Positions 1 through 7,137 of a stretch of DNA of 34,075 bases are shown here, piece after piece. Origin of the DNA: DALYJJ01 sp031969915 (GTDB lineage Bacteria; Acidobacteriota; Terriglobia; Bryobacterales; Bryobacteraceae); contig DALYJJ010000061.1 in the NCBI GenBank assembly GCA_031969915.1, positions 1 to 34,075 on the forward strand. The letters are read 5' to 3'. A program made the translations under genes and the position numbers. Under the pieces are notes generated by a model. It ran no database searches. It had not been told where the DNA came from and saw only the letters and a program-made list of their open reading frames with translations. Every line of letters begins with the position of its first letter. Position 1 is the stretch's first letter.

Positions 1-125
1 CTGGCGCTGGGGTGTTGGGGGGCGCGGCTGGGGGTGGGGCGTTGAATGGAGGAGGGATTTCGTCTGTTACGATCAGGGGTCGTCGCGGGGTAACGAGGTC
101 CGGCGCTACTTACCAGGAGGCAGGC

Positions 126-521
126 ATGCAGAACGAAGAGGGCATCCATTCGGCGGAGGCCCGGAAAGCCGTTTTTCGGAGGCTGGTGGATCTCTATGCC
201 GCGGGAGACGTTTCGTCGCTCGATCAGGTGATCCCGGCCGATTACGTCGGGCACACGGCAAGCGGCGAGCGCGACCGGGAAGGATTCCTCCAGAGCATCC
301 TGTATTTTCACAACCTCTTCATTTACACGAAGGACTCATTCATTGTTGAGGATCAGTTGGTGGAGGGCGAAAAAGTTGTTACCCGGATGACGGCGCATGT
401 GCGGGTGCGGGAAACGGGGGAGCCGATTACGATGATGGGGATTAACATCGCTCGCATCATTGACGGCAAGATCGTCGAAGAATGGAATACGTGGGAGCAA
501 GTTAGGGTTTCGCAGAGTTAG
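126..521 (+). CDS. SnoaL-like / NTF2-fold ester-cyclase-type protein
   Basis: The 131-aa product looks like the SnoaL/NTF2-like alpha+beta barrel superfamily: an N-terminal helical part (AVFRRLVDLYAAGD), a YVGHT segment where polyketide-cyclase-like proteins carry polar active-site residues, and a C-terminal sheet ending in GKIVEEWNTWEQ, which is typical of this superfamily. The start at 126 follows a perfect AGGAGG six bases upstream (115-120, spacer CAGGC); the same frame is open to position 12, but that extension is Gly-rich and has no ribosome site. No signal peptide is visible, so it is probably cytoplasmic. Members range from cyclases to proteins without known activity, so no substrate can be named. 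The next gene is on the opposite strand, so this one ends its transcription unit here. Confidence 0.8.
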   Translation: MQNEEGIHSAEARKAVFRRLVDLYAAGDVSSLDQVIPADYVGHTASGERDREGFLQSILYFHNLFIYTKDSFIVEDQLVEGEKVVTRMTAHVRVRETGEPITMMGINIARIIDGKIVEEWNTWEQVRVSQS

Positions 522-586
522 GTCTTATTGGCTCTTCTCGCGCCGTTCGCCGCCGGTGGTCAGGTCGTGGCCGGTAGGGGGCCAAC

Positions 587-1348
587 CTACTTCGCTTTGT
601 TTTTAGGTTTGTCCTGGCCGTAGGCCTTCTCCACTTTGTTGTCGATACTCCGTTCGGTCGAGTCCATCCGGTCGCTCACGGCGGCGTCGGTCCGGGCCGA
701 GGTCCGATCAAGAGACCTGCTAGCGGTTCCCTCTGAGCGGTCGATTGTGTTGTTTGTGGTCCGTTCGGCGGAGTCCGCTGAGCGCTGGCCGGTCCGCTTG
801 GCGCTGTCTGAAAACCGGCCCCCTATGCGGTCCAGGAAGCCTTTTTTCTTGGGGGGCGCCTCGGGTTGGCGATCCTGGGGCACCGCGGCTGGTTGTGCCG
901 CTGCTGCCGTGGGCGCGGTCTCGGCCGCCGGTTCCAAGCTGGCCGGCGGCGCCGGCCGCTCAGGCTGCGGGGGTGGCGGAGGGGGAGCTAGCGCCGCTGC
1001 CGCAGCCGCCGGATCGAGCAGCGCGTTCATCAGCGTCTCCGACACACCGGCGCGCTTCAGCTTGATTACGTCCGGCGCGGACAACTTCACAGGTCCTTGA
1101 CTCACGAGCATTCGGAGAATGACCTGCTCGGGCACGTTCTCCTTCACGAGATCGATCACGTCATCCGCGGGCGTTCTGGTGGCTGCCGCCGGCGGCGCCG
1201 CAACAGCGGGCGCGGGGGCGGCCGCGGGCCTAGCTGCCTTCTTGGCGGACGGAGAACTCGTCGGTTGCCCCGACTGCGCGTGAGACGGCCAAGCAACTAA
1301 GACCGCTGCCAGCGCGACCGAGATCGGAAACGTAGCTTTGTTCGGCAT
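587..1348 (-). CDS. Secreted Ala/Pro-rich protein with repetitive hydrophilic tail (hypothetical)
   Basis: The 253-aa protein opens with a signal peptide (MPNKATFPISVALAAVLVAW, then a likely cleavage after SHA), so it is probably exported. Residues about 30-60 and 110-165 are low-complexity Ala/Pro linkers. Between them lies a small helical segment (ADDVIDLVKENVPEQVILRM... DVIKLKRAGVSETLM), in which a 'DVI-x-L' pattern occurs twice, resembling short helical modules seen in acidobacterial secreted proteins. The last ~80 residues are a polar repeat rich in Arg, Asp, Ser and Thr with a recurring S-x-D-R/S-x-E-R pattern. The start is set by AGGAGG four bases before the ATG at 1348; a TTG just upstream is less likely. 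Function is unknown. It is divergent from the propeller-kinase gene. Confidence 0.75.
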   Translation of the reverse strand: MPNKATFPISVALAAVLVAWPSHAQSGQPTSSPSAKKAARPAAAPAPAVAAPPAAATRTPADDVIDLVKENVPEQVILRMLVSQGPVKLSAPDVIKLKRAGVSETLMNALLDPAAAAAALAPPPPPPQPERPAPPASLEPAAETAPTAAAAQPAAVPQDRQPEAPPKKKGFLDRIGGRFSDSAKRTGQRSADSAERTTNNTIDRSEGTASRSLDRTSARTDAAVSDRMDSTERSIDNKVEKAYGQDKPKNKAK

Positions 1349-1488
1349 CAAGCCTCCTCGCCAGGAAATGGCGGCGCGTAGGGTGTACTCTCATGTCTGC
1401 GAAGGCGGGCCGGGAATTTGAGAAATTAGTTACGCCCATCGCGAAGAAAGTTGTGAGGGCGGTCCGTCTCCTTCGCATACTAAGTACG

Positions 1489-4400
1489 ATGCCGGCGCGC
1501 TTCGCCCTTGCTTACTCACTGCTTTTCGGTGTTTGCCTTGCTTCCGCCTCCACCGCTGGCGGTTACCGCACACGCGCCTATCCGCTCCCGGCATTCACAC
1601 CCAACCGCCTGGCGGTTACCTCAGACGGTATCCTTTGGGTGGCCGCGAACGACGGGCTCCATCGCTTCGACGGCTTCCGCTACTCCTTGGTGCCCGGCTT
1701 CCCTTACACGCGCCCGGGTTCCCTTGCTGTCACCTCGGACGGCGTTCTCTGGATCGGCGGGGAGTTCGGGCTGGTGCGCTACGAGAAATCGCAGTTCCGC
1801 CTGGTGAATGAGTCATGGTCCTGGGCTCTTGCGGCGGCCCGCGATGTCCTGTTCTATGCCGACCGGGACGGTTTCTGGCGCACTGACCGCAGCGGGCGCA
1901 AGGAGTGGGTGGCCGCCACGAAGGACTCGGTGCAGGCCCTGCCGGGCGCCGAGGGTTCGGTCTGGTTCGCCTACGGCGACGGGCCTGCGGTGTTCGAGGT
2001 AGCGCCCGAATGGGGCGCCCAGCCGGTTCGCGAAGTGATCCCCGGCGGCGCCTGGAGGCTCGCTACGGGGGATTCCACGGGCCGGCGTTGGCTGGAAGAT
2101 GCGCGCGGAGTGAGCGCCGCCGGAAACGGACCACCCGACCGATGGCCGGCCCGCATTCAGGACACGGTGCGGCTGCGGGGACTGATTGTCCCGAGCGGAC
2201 GCGAGCCGGTGCTCTTGAGTGTCCCGCCCCGACTCCTCCGCTCGGGCCTCGAACTCGAACTGCCGGGTCCCGACTGGAACTTTCCTCAGGATGTGGCACT
2301 CGCTCCGGATGGCCGCTTTTGGGGTGCGTTCCTCGGCAAAGGGCTGGTTGAGTGGATTCCCGAGCAGACCTGGGAACGTTGGTCGATTGATTCGCTCTCT
2401 GCGGGCGCTCTGGTCCAGACTCTTGGCACTCCGAATGGGGCCACTCTGCTCGCGGCGCGAAGCGGACTACTGATCAGGTCAGGCCAGGGCTGGCGGCCTC
2501 TCGGACCTCGCGGCATCGACCTCACCGCCGCCACCGAAGCCCGCCTTCACGGCGGGGGGTACTGGCTGCTCACCCGGGAGCGCGTTCTCCGATTGAATAC
2601 GGCGGGAGAACTCCAGGAAGAGTTCAGCGCCCGCCCCTCGCTGCCCAAGCCGAACGAGCGTATCGTCGCGCTCTGGGACTTCGGCCCACGCGGGCTGTGG
2701 GTGGCCTCCGACAACGCCCTGTACACGGTCACGGGTCAGCCGGGCCAGCGCCAGTTCACTCCCCAGCGCCTGCCGGGACAGGGCGAGCAGATCGTTGCCT
2801 ATGAGTTCAAAGAAGGCCCCGACGGCCAACTCTATTTCGGCTGGGCCGGCGGGATTGCAGTTTTGCAGGACGGCGGGTGGAGAGGCCTCGACACGACGAT
2901 TCCCTTCTCCGACGTCCGCAGCGTCGAGTTTACCGCCTCGGGTGACATCTGGGCCGCTCATCGGACGCCGGGCTCGTACGCTTACTTGCGCCGCATGGGC
3001 GGCGGCGCCCGCTGGTCCGTCGAGGAATTCCGCGCGGCGGACGGGTACACGCCGGCCCTCACCCGCTGGATCCGAACGGACTCCCGCGGCTGGCTCTGGC
3101 GGGGTGTGGCCGATGGCATGCTGGTCAGCGACGGCCGCCATGTCGGCCCGTCGGATTGGCTCCATGTCCGCGCCTCCCACGGCTACGACGTGGGACTACC
3201 TACCGCGAACGGCTTCCGGGAGGATGCCGACGGATCGATCTGGCTCACCGGCGACGGTGCCCTGGTGCACTTCCGTCCGGATCCCCTCTGGTTCGCCGCC
3301 CGACGGGTCCGCCACGCGCCTCTTCTGCATCGCAGTATCGTCGGTGCCCGCGACGCCCGGTTTGAACTGAGTAGCCCGGAGCGCGACGAGCGGCGCCTGC
3401 ACCCTTTGGAATACCGCCTGCGTCCGGTCTCTGCGGAGTGGCGCGGCACGGCCACCGGCGAGGTCGTCTTCGAATACCTGCCTGACGGAGCCTACTCGCT
3501 TGAAGTCCGATACGCCGGCACCGGAGGCCCGCCGCTGGTCACGCACTTCACGATTGGCACTCCGCCGCCCCGGTTCAGCCCATGGTGGGGCCTGGCCGCG
3601 GCGGGCCTGAGCCTCGGGGGGCTAGGGGCGTGGCGCTCGGGACTGTTGCGCCGGGCGCACTATCGCTTGTCCAAGTGGATCTATTTCGCCCGCCGGCGGT
3701 TTCAACTGGCACAGGCCGGCGGCGGCTCGGCGCGCTTAGTCCACCCGGGCGACATTCTCGGCCCTGGCTACCAGGTACAACGCCTGCTTGCCGACGGGGG
3801 CTTCTCGCGGGTCTACGCGGGCGTTGCTGTCCACGGCGGGCCGGTCGCCCTCAAGGTGCTCCATCCCGCAAGCGATCCCAGTTGGGCTCGGCGCCGCTTC
3901 GCCCACGAGGTCAGTTGCCTCCGATCGCTCGCACACCCAGGGGTCGTTCAACTGTACGATGCCTGGGTGGAGCCGGATGGTCTGATGGTGCTGGCGCTCG
4001 AACTTGTTGAGGGCGAGCGCCTCCGGGATCTCCTGAAGGCGGAAGTCCCCGTGCTGCGCGCTTTGCGGATCCTCACCGACCTTGCCGCGGTCCTTGACCG
4101 GATCCACGAACAGGGTATCGTCCATCTCGACGTGAAGCCGGAGAACGTGGTGGCGGCCGACGGTCGCATCGTACTGCTCGATTTCGGAACGGCCGCTTAC
4201 CGGGGCCCGGAGGATGAACTCGCGGTAACGCGCATGCTCAGCGGTTCGCCTGCCTACATGGCTCCCGAGCGCCTGACCGGCCGCTACTCCCCGGCGAGCG
4301 ATATCTACGCGCTCGGAGTCATCGCGGTGGAGCTTCTCTCGCGACGCGCTGCGAGCGAGTTTTCGGCGGGTTGGTATGAGGAGGGCTTCGTGCCGGAGCT

Positions 4401-4557
4401 CGCCGCGGCCCTGCGTCCGGAGTGGGGCGACGCAGCGCTTGCCGCCGCGGCCGCTATCGCCGAGGCGCTGCAGTCCGAACCGGGGCGACGCCCGAAGGAG
4501 GCGGGCGCATGGGTGTTGCGGCTCAACTCGCTGATCACGCAATCCAGACCGGCTTAG
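1489..4557 (+). CDS. Membrane sensor: periplasmic beta-propeller fused to cytoplasmic Ser/Thr protein kinase
   Basis: This 1022-aa protein starts with a signal peptide (MPARFALAYSLLFGVCLAS), followed by about 600 residues of beta-propeller repeats of the two-component-regulator propeller type (recurring motifs such as TSDGILWVAANDGLHRFDG and SDGVLWIGGEFGLVRYE) and a Y_Y_Y-like beta domain near 640-690. One membrane helix (about 695-715) leads to a Hanks-type kinase (about 757-1010). Kinase landmarks are VALK (Lys789), alpha-C Glu807, HLDVKPEN with catalytic Asp881, DFG Asp898 and APE 925-927. The HRD Arg is Leu, so it is a 'non-RD' kinase, and the glycine loop is degenerate (ADGGFSRVY). All catalytic residues are present. 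The propeller would sense an external or periplasmic cue and the kinase would act in the cytoplasm. The frame is open to an ATG at 1393, but 1489 gives the signal peptide. Its 3' end overlaps the convergent ECF sigma gene by 4 bp. Confidence 0.9.
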   Translation: MPARFALAYSLLFGVCLASASTAGGYRTRAYPLPAFTPNRLAVTSDGILWVAANDGLHRFDGFRYSLVPGFPYTRPGSLAVTSDGVLWIGGEFGLVRYEKSQFRLVNESWSWALAAARDVLFYADRDGFWRTDRSGRKEWVAATKDSVQALPGAEGSVWFAYGDGPAVFEVAPEWGAQPVREVIPGGAWRLATGDSTGRRWLEDARGVSAAGNGPPDRWPARIQDTVRLRGLIVPSGREPVLLSVPPRLLRSGLELELPGPDWNFPQDVALAPDGRFWGAFLGKGLVEWIPEQTWERWSIDSLSAGALVQTLGTPNGATLLAARSGLLIRSGQGWRPLGPRGIDLTAATEARLHGGGYWLLTRERVLRLNTAGELQEEFSARPSLPKPNERIVALWDFGPRGLWVASDNALYTVTGQPGQRQFTPQRLPGQGEQIVAYEFKEGPDGQLYFGWAGGIAVLQDGGWRGLDTTIPFSDVRSVEFTASGDIWAAHRTPGSYAYLRRMGGGARWSVEEFRAADGYTPALTRWIRTDSRGWLWRGVADGMLVSDGRHVGPSDWLHVRASHGYDVGLPTANGFREDADGSIWLTGDGALVHFRPDPLWFAARRVRHAPLLHRSIVGARDARFELSSPERDERRLHPLEYRLRPVSAEWRGTATGEVVFEYLPDGAYSLEVRYAGTGGPPLVTHFTIGTPPPRFSPWWGLAAAGLSLGGLGAWRSGLLRRAHYRLSKWIYFARRRFQLAQAGGGSARLVHPGDILGPGYQVQRLLADGGFSRVYAGVAVHGGPVALKVLHPASDPSWARRRFAHEVSCLRSLAHPGVVQLYDAWVEPDGLMVLALELVEGERLRDLLKAEVPVLRALRILTDLAAVLDRIHEQGIVHLDVKPENVVAADGRIVLLDFGTAAYRGPEDELAVTRMLSGSPAYMAPERLTGRYSPASDIYALGVIAVELLSRRAASEFSAGWYEEGFVPELAAALRPEWGDAALAAAAAIAEALQSEPGRRPKEAGAWVLRLNSLITQSRPA

Positions 4558-5123
4558 CGCCGGTAGCGATGCCGCAGCCAGTCCAGTCCGAAATCGATGT
4601 CCTCGCGTACCCGCCACGCCGCACGCCGCTGCCGCCGTGCAATTACGGCGACGGAGACATCCTCCACGCAGTTCAACCAGACCGCCTCGGCCACCGTCTC
4701 GTCCAAGTCCCGGAGTTGCTCCCAGACTTGTCGGGTGCCCTCCTCGCGGACGGGGTCGAACCATCTGCCTTCGTTGCGGACAAGCGAATCGGAGAGGTCA
4801 TTCACGGTGCGCCATTTCTTTGGCTTGCGCACGCGGGCGTGGTCGGTCAGGACCTGACGCATCGCACGCGCGGCAATCCGGAAGAAATGCTCTTCATCCG
4901 CTAGCCGCCCCCGAAATCTGTGGAGCTTGAGATACAGTTCGCTGACCAGGGCGGTAGGCGGCAGCGTATGTCCCGGAGATTCGAAACGCAATAGCGCAGC
5001 CGCCATTTTCCGCAGCCGGGGATAGACGGTGGCGGAAAAAGCTGCCTCATAGAGGGCAATTCTCGGGGATTTAAGGGGCGTCGTTTCCAAGGGCCTCTTA
5101 GGGAGTCGAGTTGAGAATATCAC
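4554..5123 (-). CDS. ECF-type RNA polymerase sigma factor (acidobacterial/planctomycete kinase-linked type)
   Basis: The 189-aa protein resembles the ECF sigma subfamily modelled as TIGR02999 (Sig-70_X6). It has a region-2-like part (TVYPRLRKMAAALLRFE, LVSELYLKLHRF, EEHFFRIAARAMRQVLTDHAR) and a region-4 helix-turn-helix (AEAVWLNCVEDVSVAVIARR... VREDIDFGLDWLRHR). It would redirect RNA polymerase to a small regulon. The first usable start is a GTG at 5123 without a clear ribosome site; a TTG about 16 codons later is an alternative. Region 4 is divergent: the usual 'GLSxxEIA' is replaced by DVSVAVIA. Such sigma factors often sit beside Ser/Thr kinases in Acidobacteria; here the partner would be the propeller-kinase, convergent and overlapping by 4 bp at the stop codons. 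No anti-sigma gene is adjacent. Confidence 0.85.
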   Translation of the reverse strand: MIFSTRLPKRPLETTPLKSPRIALYEAAFSATVYPRLRKMAAALLRFESPGHTLPPTALVSELYLKLHRFRGRLADEEHFFRIAARAMRQVLTDHARVRKPKKWRTVNDLSDSLVRNEGRWFDPVREEGTRQVWEQLRDLDETVAEAVWLNCVEDVSVAVIARRQRRAAWRVREDIDFGLDWLRHRYRR

Positions 5124-5229
5124 TGGATATTGGCGCCAAGCCAGTCATAAATCGTTCGATTGGTACCAGGCTTGCCGAGGGGTGGAGGGCGTGCAGTGGG
5201 GGAAAGCGGGTTGATGCCGTGGAAGGACT

Positions 5230-5516
5230 TCAGAGAGCCAGTGTGGCCACGCCGAGCGCAATTCCAGCGTTCTGGAGATCGTCATCCAGCGTGGCCAGGC
5301 TCAGTCCCGCCTTGCCAGATCCAGGTAGGCGGCATCGTAGGCGGTCAGCTTGTGGTTGCGGGCGAGTGCTATTGTCGCCTGCCAGTACGCCCGGCACCGA
5401 GGCAAGAGCCCGCCGGCCCGCTGCCGGTTTGGCCGAAGCGGCCGAGCCGGAAGAGCGGGACGTGGCTCCAACTTCCGCAGTGGTGACGCGCAGAACTTGC
5501 AGACTATGAGTGCCAC
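5230..5516 (-). pseudogene. Frameshifted relic of a VapC-type PIN-domain toxin
   Basis: The minus strand encodes a recognisable C-terminal half of a PIN-domain ribonuclease: ATIALARNHKLTAYDAAYL, then, after a -1 frameshift near 5306-5310, GLSLATLDDDLQNAG ending at a TGA at 5230-5232. LTAYDAAYL and LATLDDDL are the conserved acidic motifs of VapC toxins. Restoring one G in the GCGGG run would join the two parts as LARRGLSLATLDDDL. The N-terminal half, which should hold the first catalytic Asp, is not recognisable upstream, and no vapB is visible. I read it as a decayed toxin gene in a toxin-antitoxin graveyard next to the PIN pair at 5.6-6.6 kb. Confidence 0.7.
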
Positions 5517-5577
5517 CTGAATCGCAGTGCCGTGCGCCTGACTTGTTTACGGGGAGCAGAGATTCAGCGGCCTGCCA

Positions 5578-6131
5578 TCAGCCCAGATCCGCCAAGAGCC
5601 GAACCGCACTTGGCGCCCACTTCGAGAGCCGGGCACGAAGATCGGCGAGGGTTACTCCACGGGCGAGTGCCTGGTCCGCCACCTTTTCGGCGAACAGTTC
5701 CTGGTTGAGATGGAACTGGTGCACCAGGAAGGCATCCGGGGTGAGAGGTCAATGTCGTACCTTCTCACGGACTCCGCTGGGAAGTGCTTCACGTTTGAGG
5801 TGACGATGGCGTGAGCGCCGGAACGGACCGCGGCCGCGAGGACGTGGCGGTCCTTCGCGTCGTTCGTCATCGCCCCAACGAGGCACTCGTAGCCGGTGAC
5901 GCTGGCATCCTCAAAGGCGGATTCCATGGCGACGATCCGCCGCTCCGCCTGCGCTGGCGTGTAGCCCACTCGCTGTAGGGTGGAGCGAAGCTCGCGCATG
6001 ATGCCGGCGGACCACTTCGGAATGTAGAACGCCGGATCCTCTGCGAGGCGCAGCAGGGTATCGCACAAAGGCATTGGCGCGAGCACGCACGTGTCGAGGA
6101 CCGCGATGTACTGGTTACTCTGCGCGATCAT
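5578..6131 (-). pseudogene. PIN-domain toxin (PIN_3-like) of a toxin-antitoxin pair, frameshifted near its C-terminus
   Basis: The first ~130 residues are a clear PIN domain: IAVLDTCVLAPMPLCDTLLR with the first acidic residue, then TNDAKDRHVLAAAVRSGAHA and IVTSNVKHFP with the later conserved acidic and polar residues. It should be a ribonuclease toxin. After YDIDLSP (about 5745) the open frame turns into unrelated sequence and stops at 5652, whereas the neighbouring frame carries the expected tail PDAFLVHQFHLNQELFAEKV and so on to a TGA at 5578-5580. One base lost in the CCCC run at about 5738-5745 explains this; it may be a real inactivating mutation or a sequencing error. The catalytic core lies before the break. 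The start overlaps the upstream antitoxin gene by 17 bp, typical of toxin-antitoxin operons. Confidence 0.8.
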
Positions 6132-6579
6132 CCGGCGGCTCCAGATCGTAGAGTCCTTCCTCGGCTTCGGCCCGAGTCAGGTCATCGAGGATCTTGTGCC
6201 GGTTGGAATCCCGCTTTGCCTTGTACGCCAGGAGGTCGCGGACATAGATGCGCCGGTGCGTCCCGACCATGTGGTGCGGAACGTCGCCCCGCTCCAGGAG
6301 TTTGATCAGGAACTGGCGCGAGACGCCGAGCATCCGCGCGCCCTCCACCGTCGTGAGTTGCGCGTCGTTCTGCACGATGGCAACGGACTGGCCCTCACAC
6401 AGATCCGCGATCAGCTTCACGAGGAACTCGTAGAGCGAGACGGGGAGGTTCTGTGTTCTGCCATCCGGACCGACGAGCTTGGCGCGGCTTCTCTGAATCT
6501 TTTGATAGAGTTCCAGCACCTGCCTCTGGTCGGCTTCTGAGATCGCCAGTGGTACTTGGGTCTCTTTCTTGCGAAGCAT
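6115..6579 (-). CDS. Excisionase/MerR-like HTH antitoxin partner of the PIN toxin
   Basis: The 154-aa protein carries a helix-turn-helix of the excisionase type near its middle (TTVEGARMLGVSRQFLIKLL, then a wing PHHMVGTHRRIYVRDLLAY). This is the usual DNA-binding part of antitoxins that precede PIN_3-type toxins; the C-terminal acidic tail (DDLTRAEAEEGLYDLEPPDD) would wrap the toxin. The start at 6579 has GGGAG eight bases upstream and lies just downstream of a TATAAT -10 element; the in-frame ATG at 6594 would be at or before the predicted transcription start and is less likely. It probably represses its own promoter. The toxin gene overlaps it by 17 bp. Confidence 0.85.
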   Translation of the reverse strand: MLRKKETQVPLAISEADQRQVLELYQKIQRSRAKLVGPDGRTQNLPVSLYEFLVKLIADLCEGQSVAIVQNDAQLTTVEGARMLGVSRQFLIKLLERGDVPHHMVGTHRRIYVRDLLAYKAKRDSNRHKILDDLTRAEAEEGLYDLEPPDDRAE

Positions 6580-6598
6580 GATCGGTGCTCCCACGGCT

Positions 6599-6604
6599 AT
6601 TATA
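6599..6604 (-). promoter_or_regulatory. Predicted -10 element of the antitoxin-toxin operon
   Basis: The minus strand reads a perfect TATAAT here, about 20 bp upstream of the antitoxin ATG at 6579, in a short AT-rich patch. A -35 hexamer is not convincing (TAGCGT at the right distance). The position argues for the 6579 start. Confidence 0.5.
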
Positions 6605-6725
6605 TGCTTTATCTGATTTAAACGCTACATCTGACCGCGCATCGCCCGTGATTTCGGAAGCGATAACAGAAATGTCAGAATTGGGGGAGAGCCGAGTGGA
6701 GCCCAGAATTGGCGAAGTGGGGGAA

Positions 6726-6801
<76 letters not shown>

Positions 6802-6991
6802 TGAAGGAGTAGCTCTCCCATTTTCACCCGGCGGGCGCCCGGGTGTCAAATCGACTTGGCGGCGGGCTGGCGGCGGGGTTTCGAGAGCCCAAAACAGGGT
6901 CCTATCACAATGTCGTTAATACGCTATAAGACTATGAAAAATATGGTAGTTAATATTTGTGCTGACGTCTCGTTCGGGTCGCTGGGGCGTG

Positions 6992-7000
6992 TGCTAGAAT
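6992..7000 (+). promoter_or_regulatory. Predicted extended -10 promoter of dnaA
   Basis: TGC-TAGAAT matches an extended -10 element (TGn plus a 5/6 hexamer). Transcription would start near 7007, giving a leader of about 130 nt before the GTG start of dnaA. No good -35 is seen; an extended -10 can work without one. An AT-rich stretch (6905-6960) lies just upstream. Confidence 0.35.
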
Positions 7001-7084
7001 CAATCTCCGAAGTAGCGGAAGAGTGCTGCGCGGTAAGCTGGCCTGAGCTGAGTGACACCCAGCTCTGAAGGCCCCGCTCTTCGT

Positions 7085-7117
7085 TTTTCCACAGAAGACA
7101 GTTAATGCTGTGGATTG
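7085..7117 (+). promoter_or_regulatory. Two DnaA-box-like sites ahead of dnaA
   Basis: TTTTCCACA at 7085-7093 and TGTGGATTG at 7109-7117 (complement CAATCCACA) each resemble the DnaA box TTATCCACA, keeping the CCACA core. They sit in the dnaA leader, a usual place for autorepression. The second box would be coding only if dnaA began at the ATG at 7105. Confidence 0.5.
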
Positions 7118-7137
7118 CACAGGAGGCCCTCCGAATC

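Noticed and set aside
1..125. In-frame extension of the SnoaL-like gene and a possible upstream gene end (TGA at 43-45)
   Set aside because: The perfect ribosome site favours 126; 45 bases are too few to support an upstream gene.
3736..4764. 342-aa open frame antisense to the kinase domain
   Set aside because: Composition is Arg/Gly/His-rich as expected for the reverse of GC-rich coding DNA; no domain, and the plus-strand kinase is certain.
6825..6845. Hairpin CACCCGG / CCGGGTG upstream of tRNA-Gly
   Set aside because: Stem of 7 bp without a following T tract in either direction; it is upstream of the tRNA, so terminator function is not supported.
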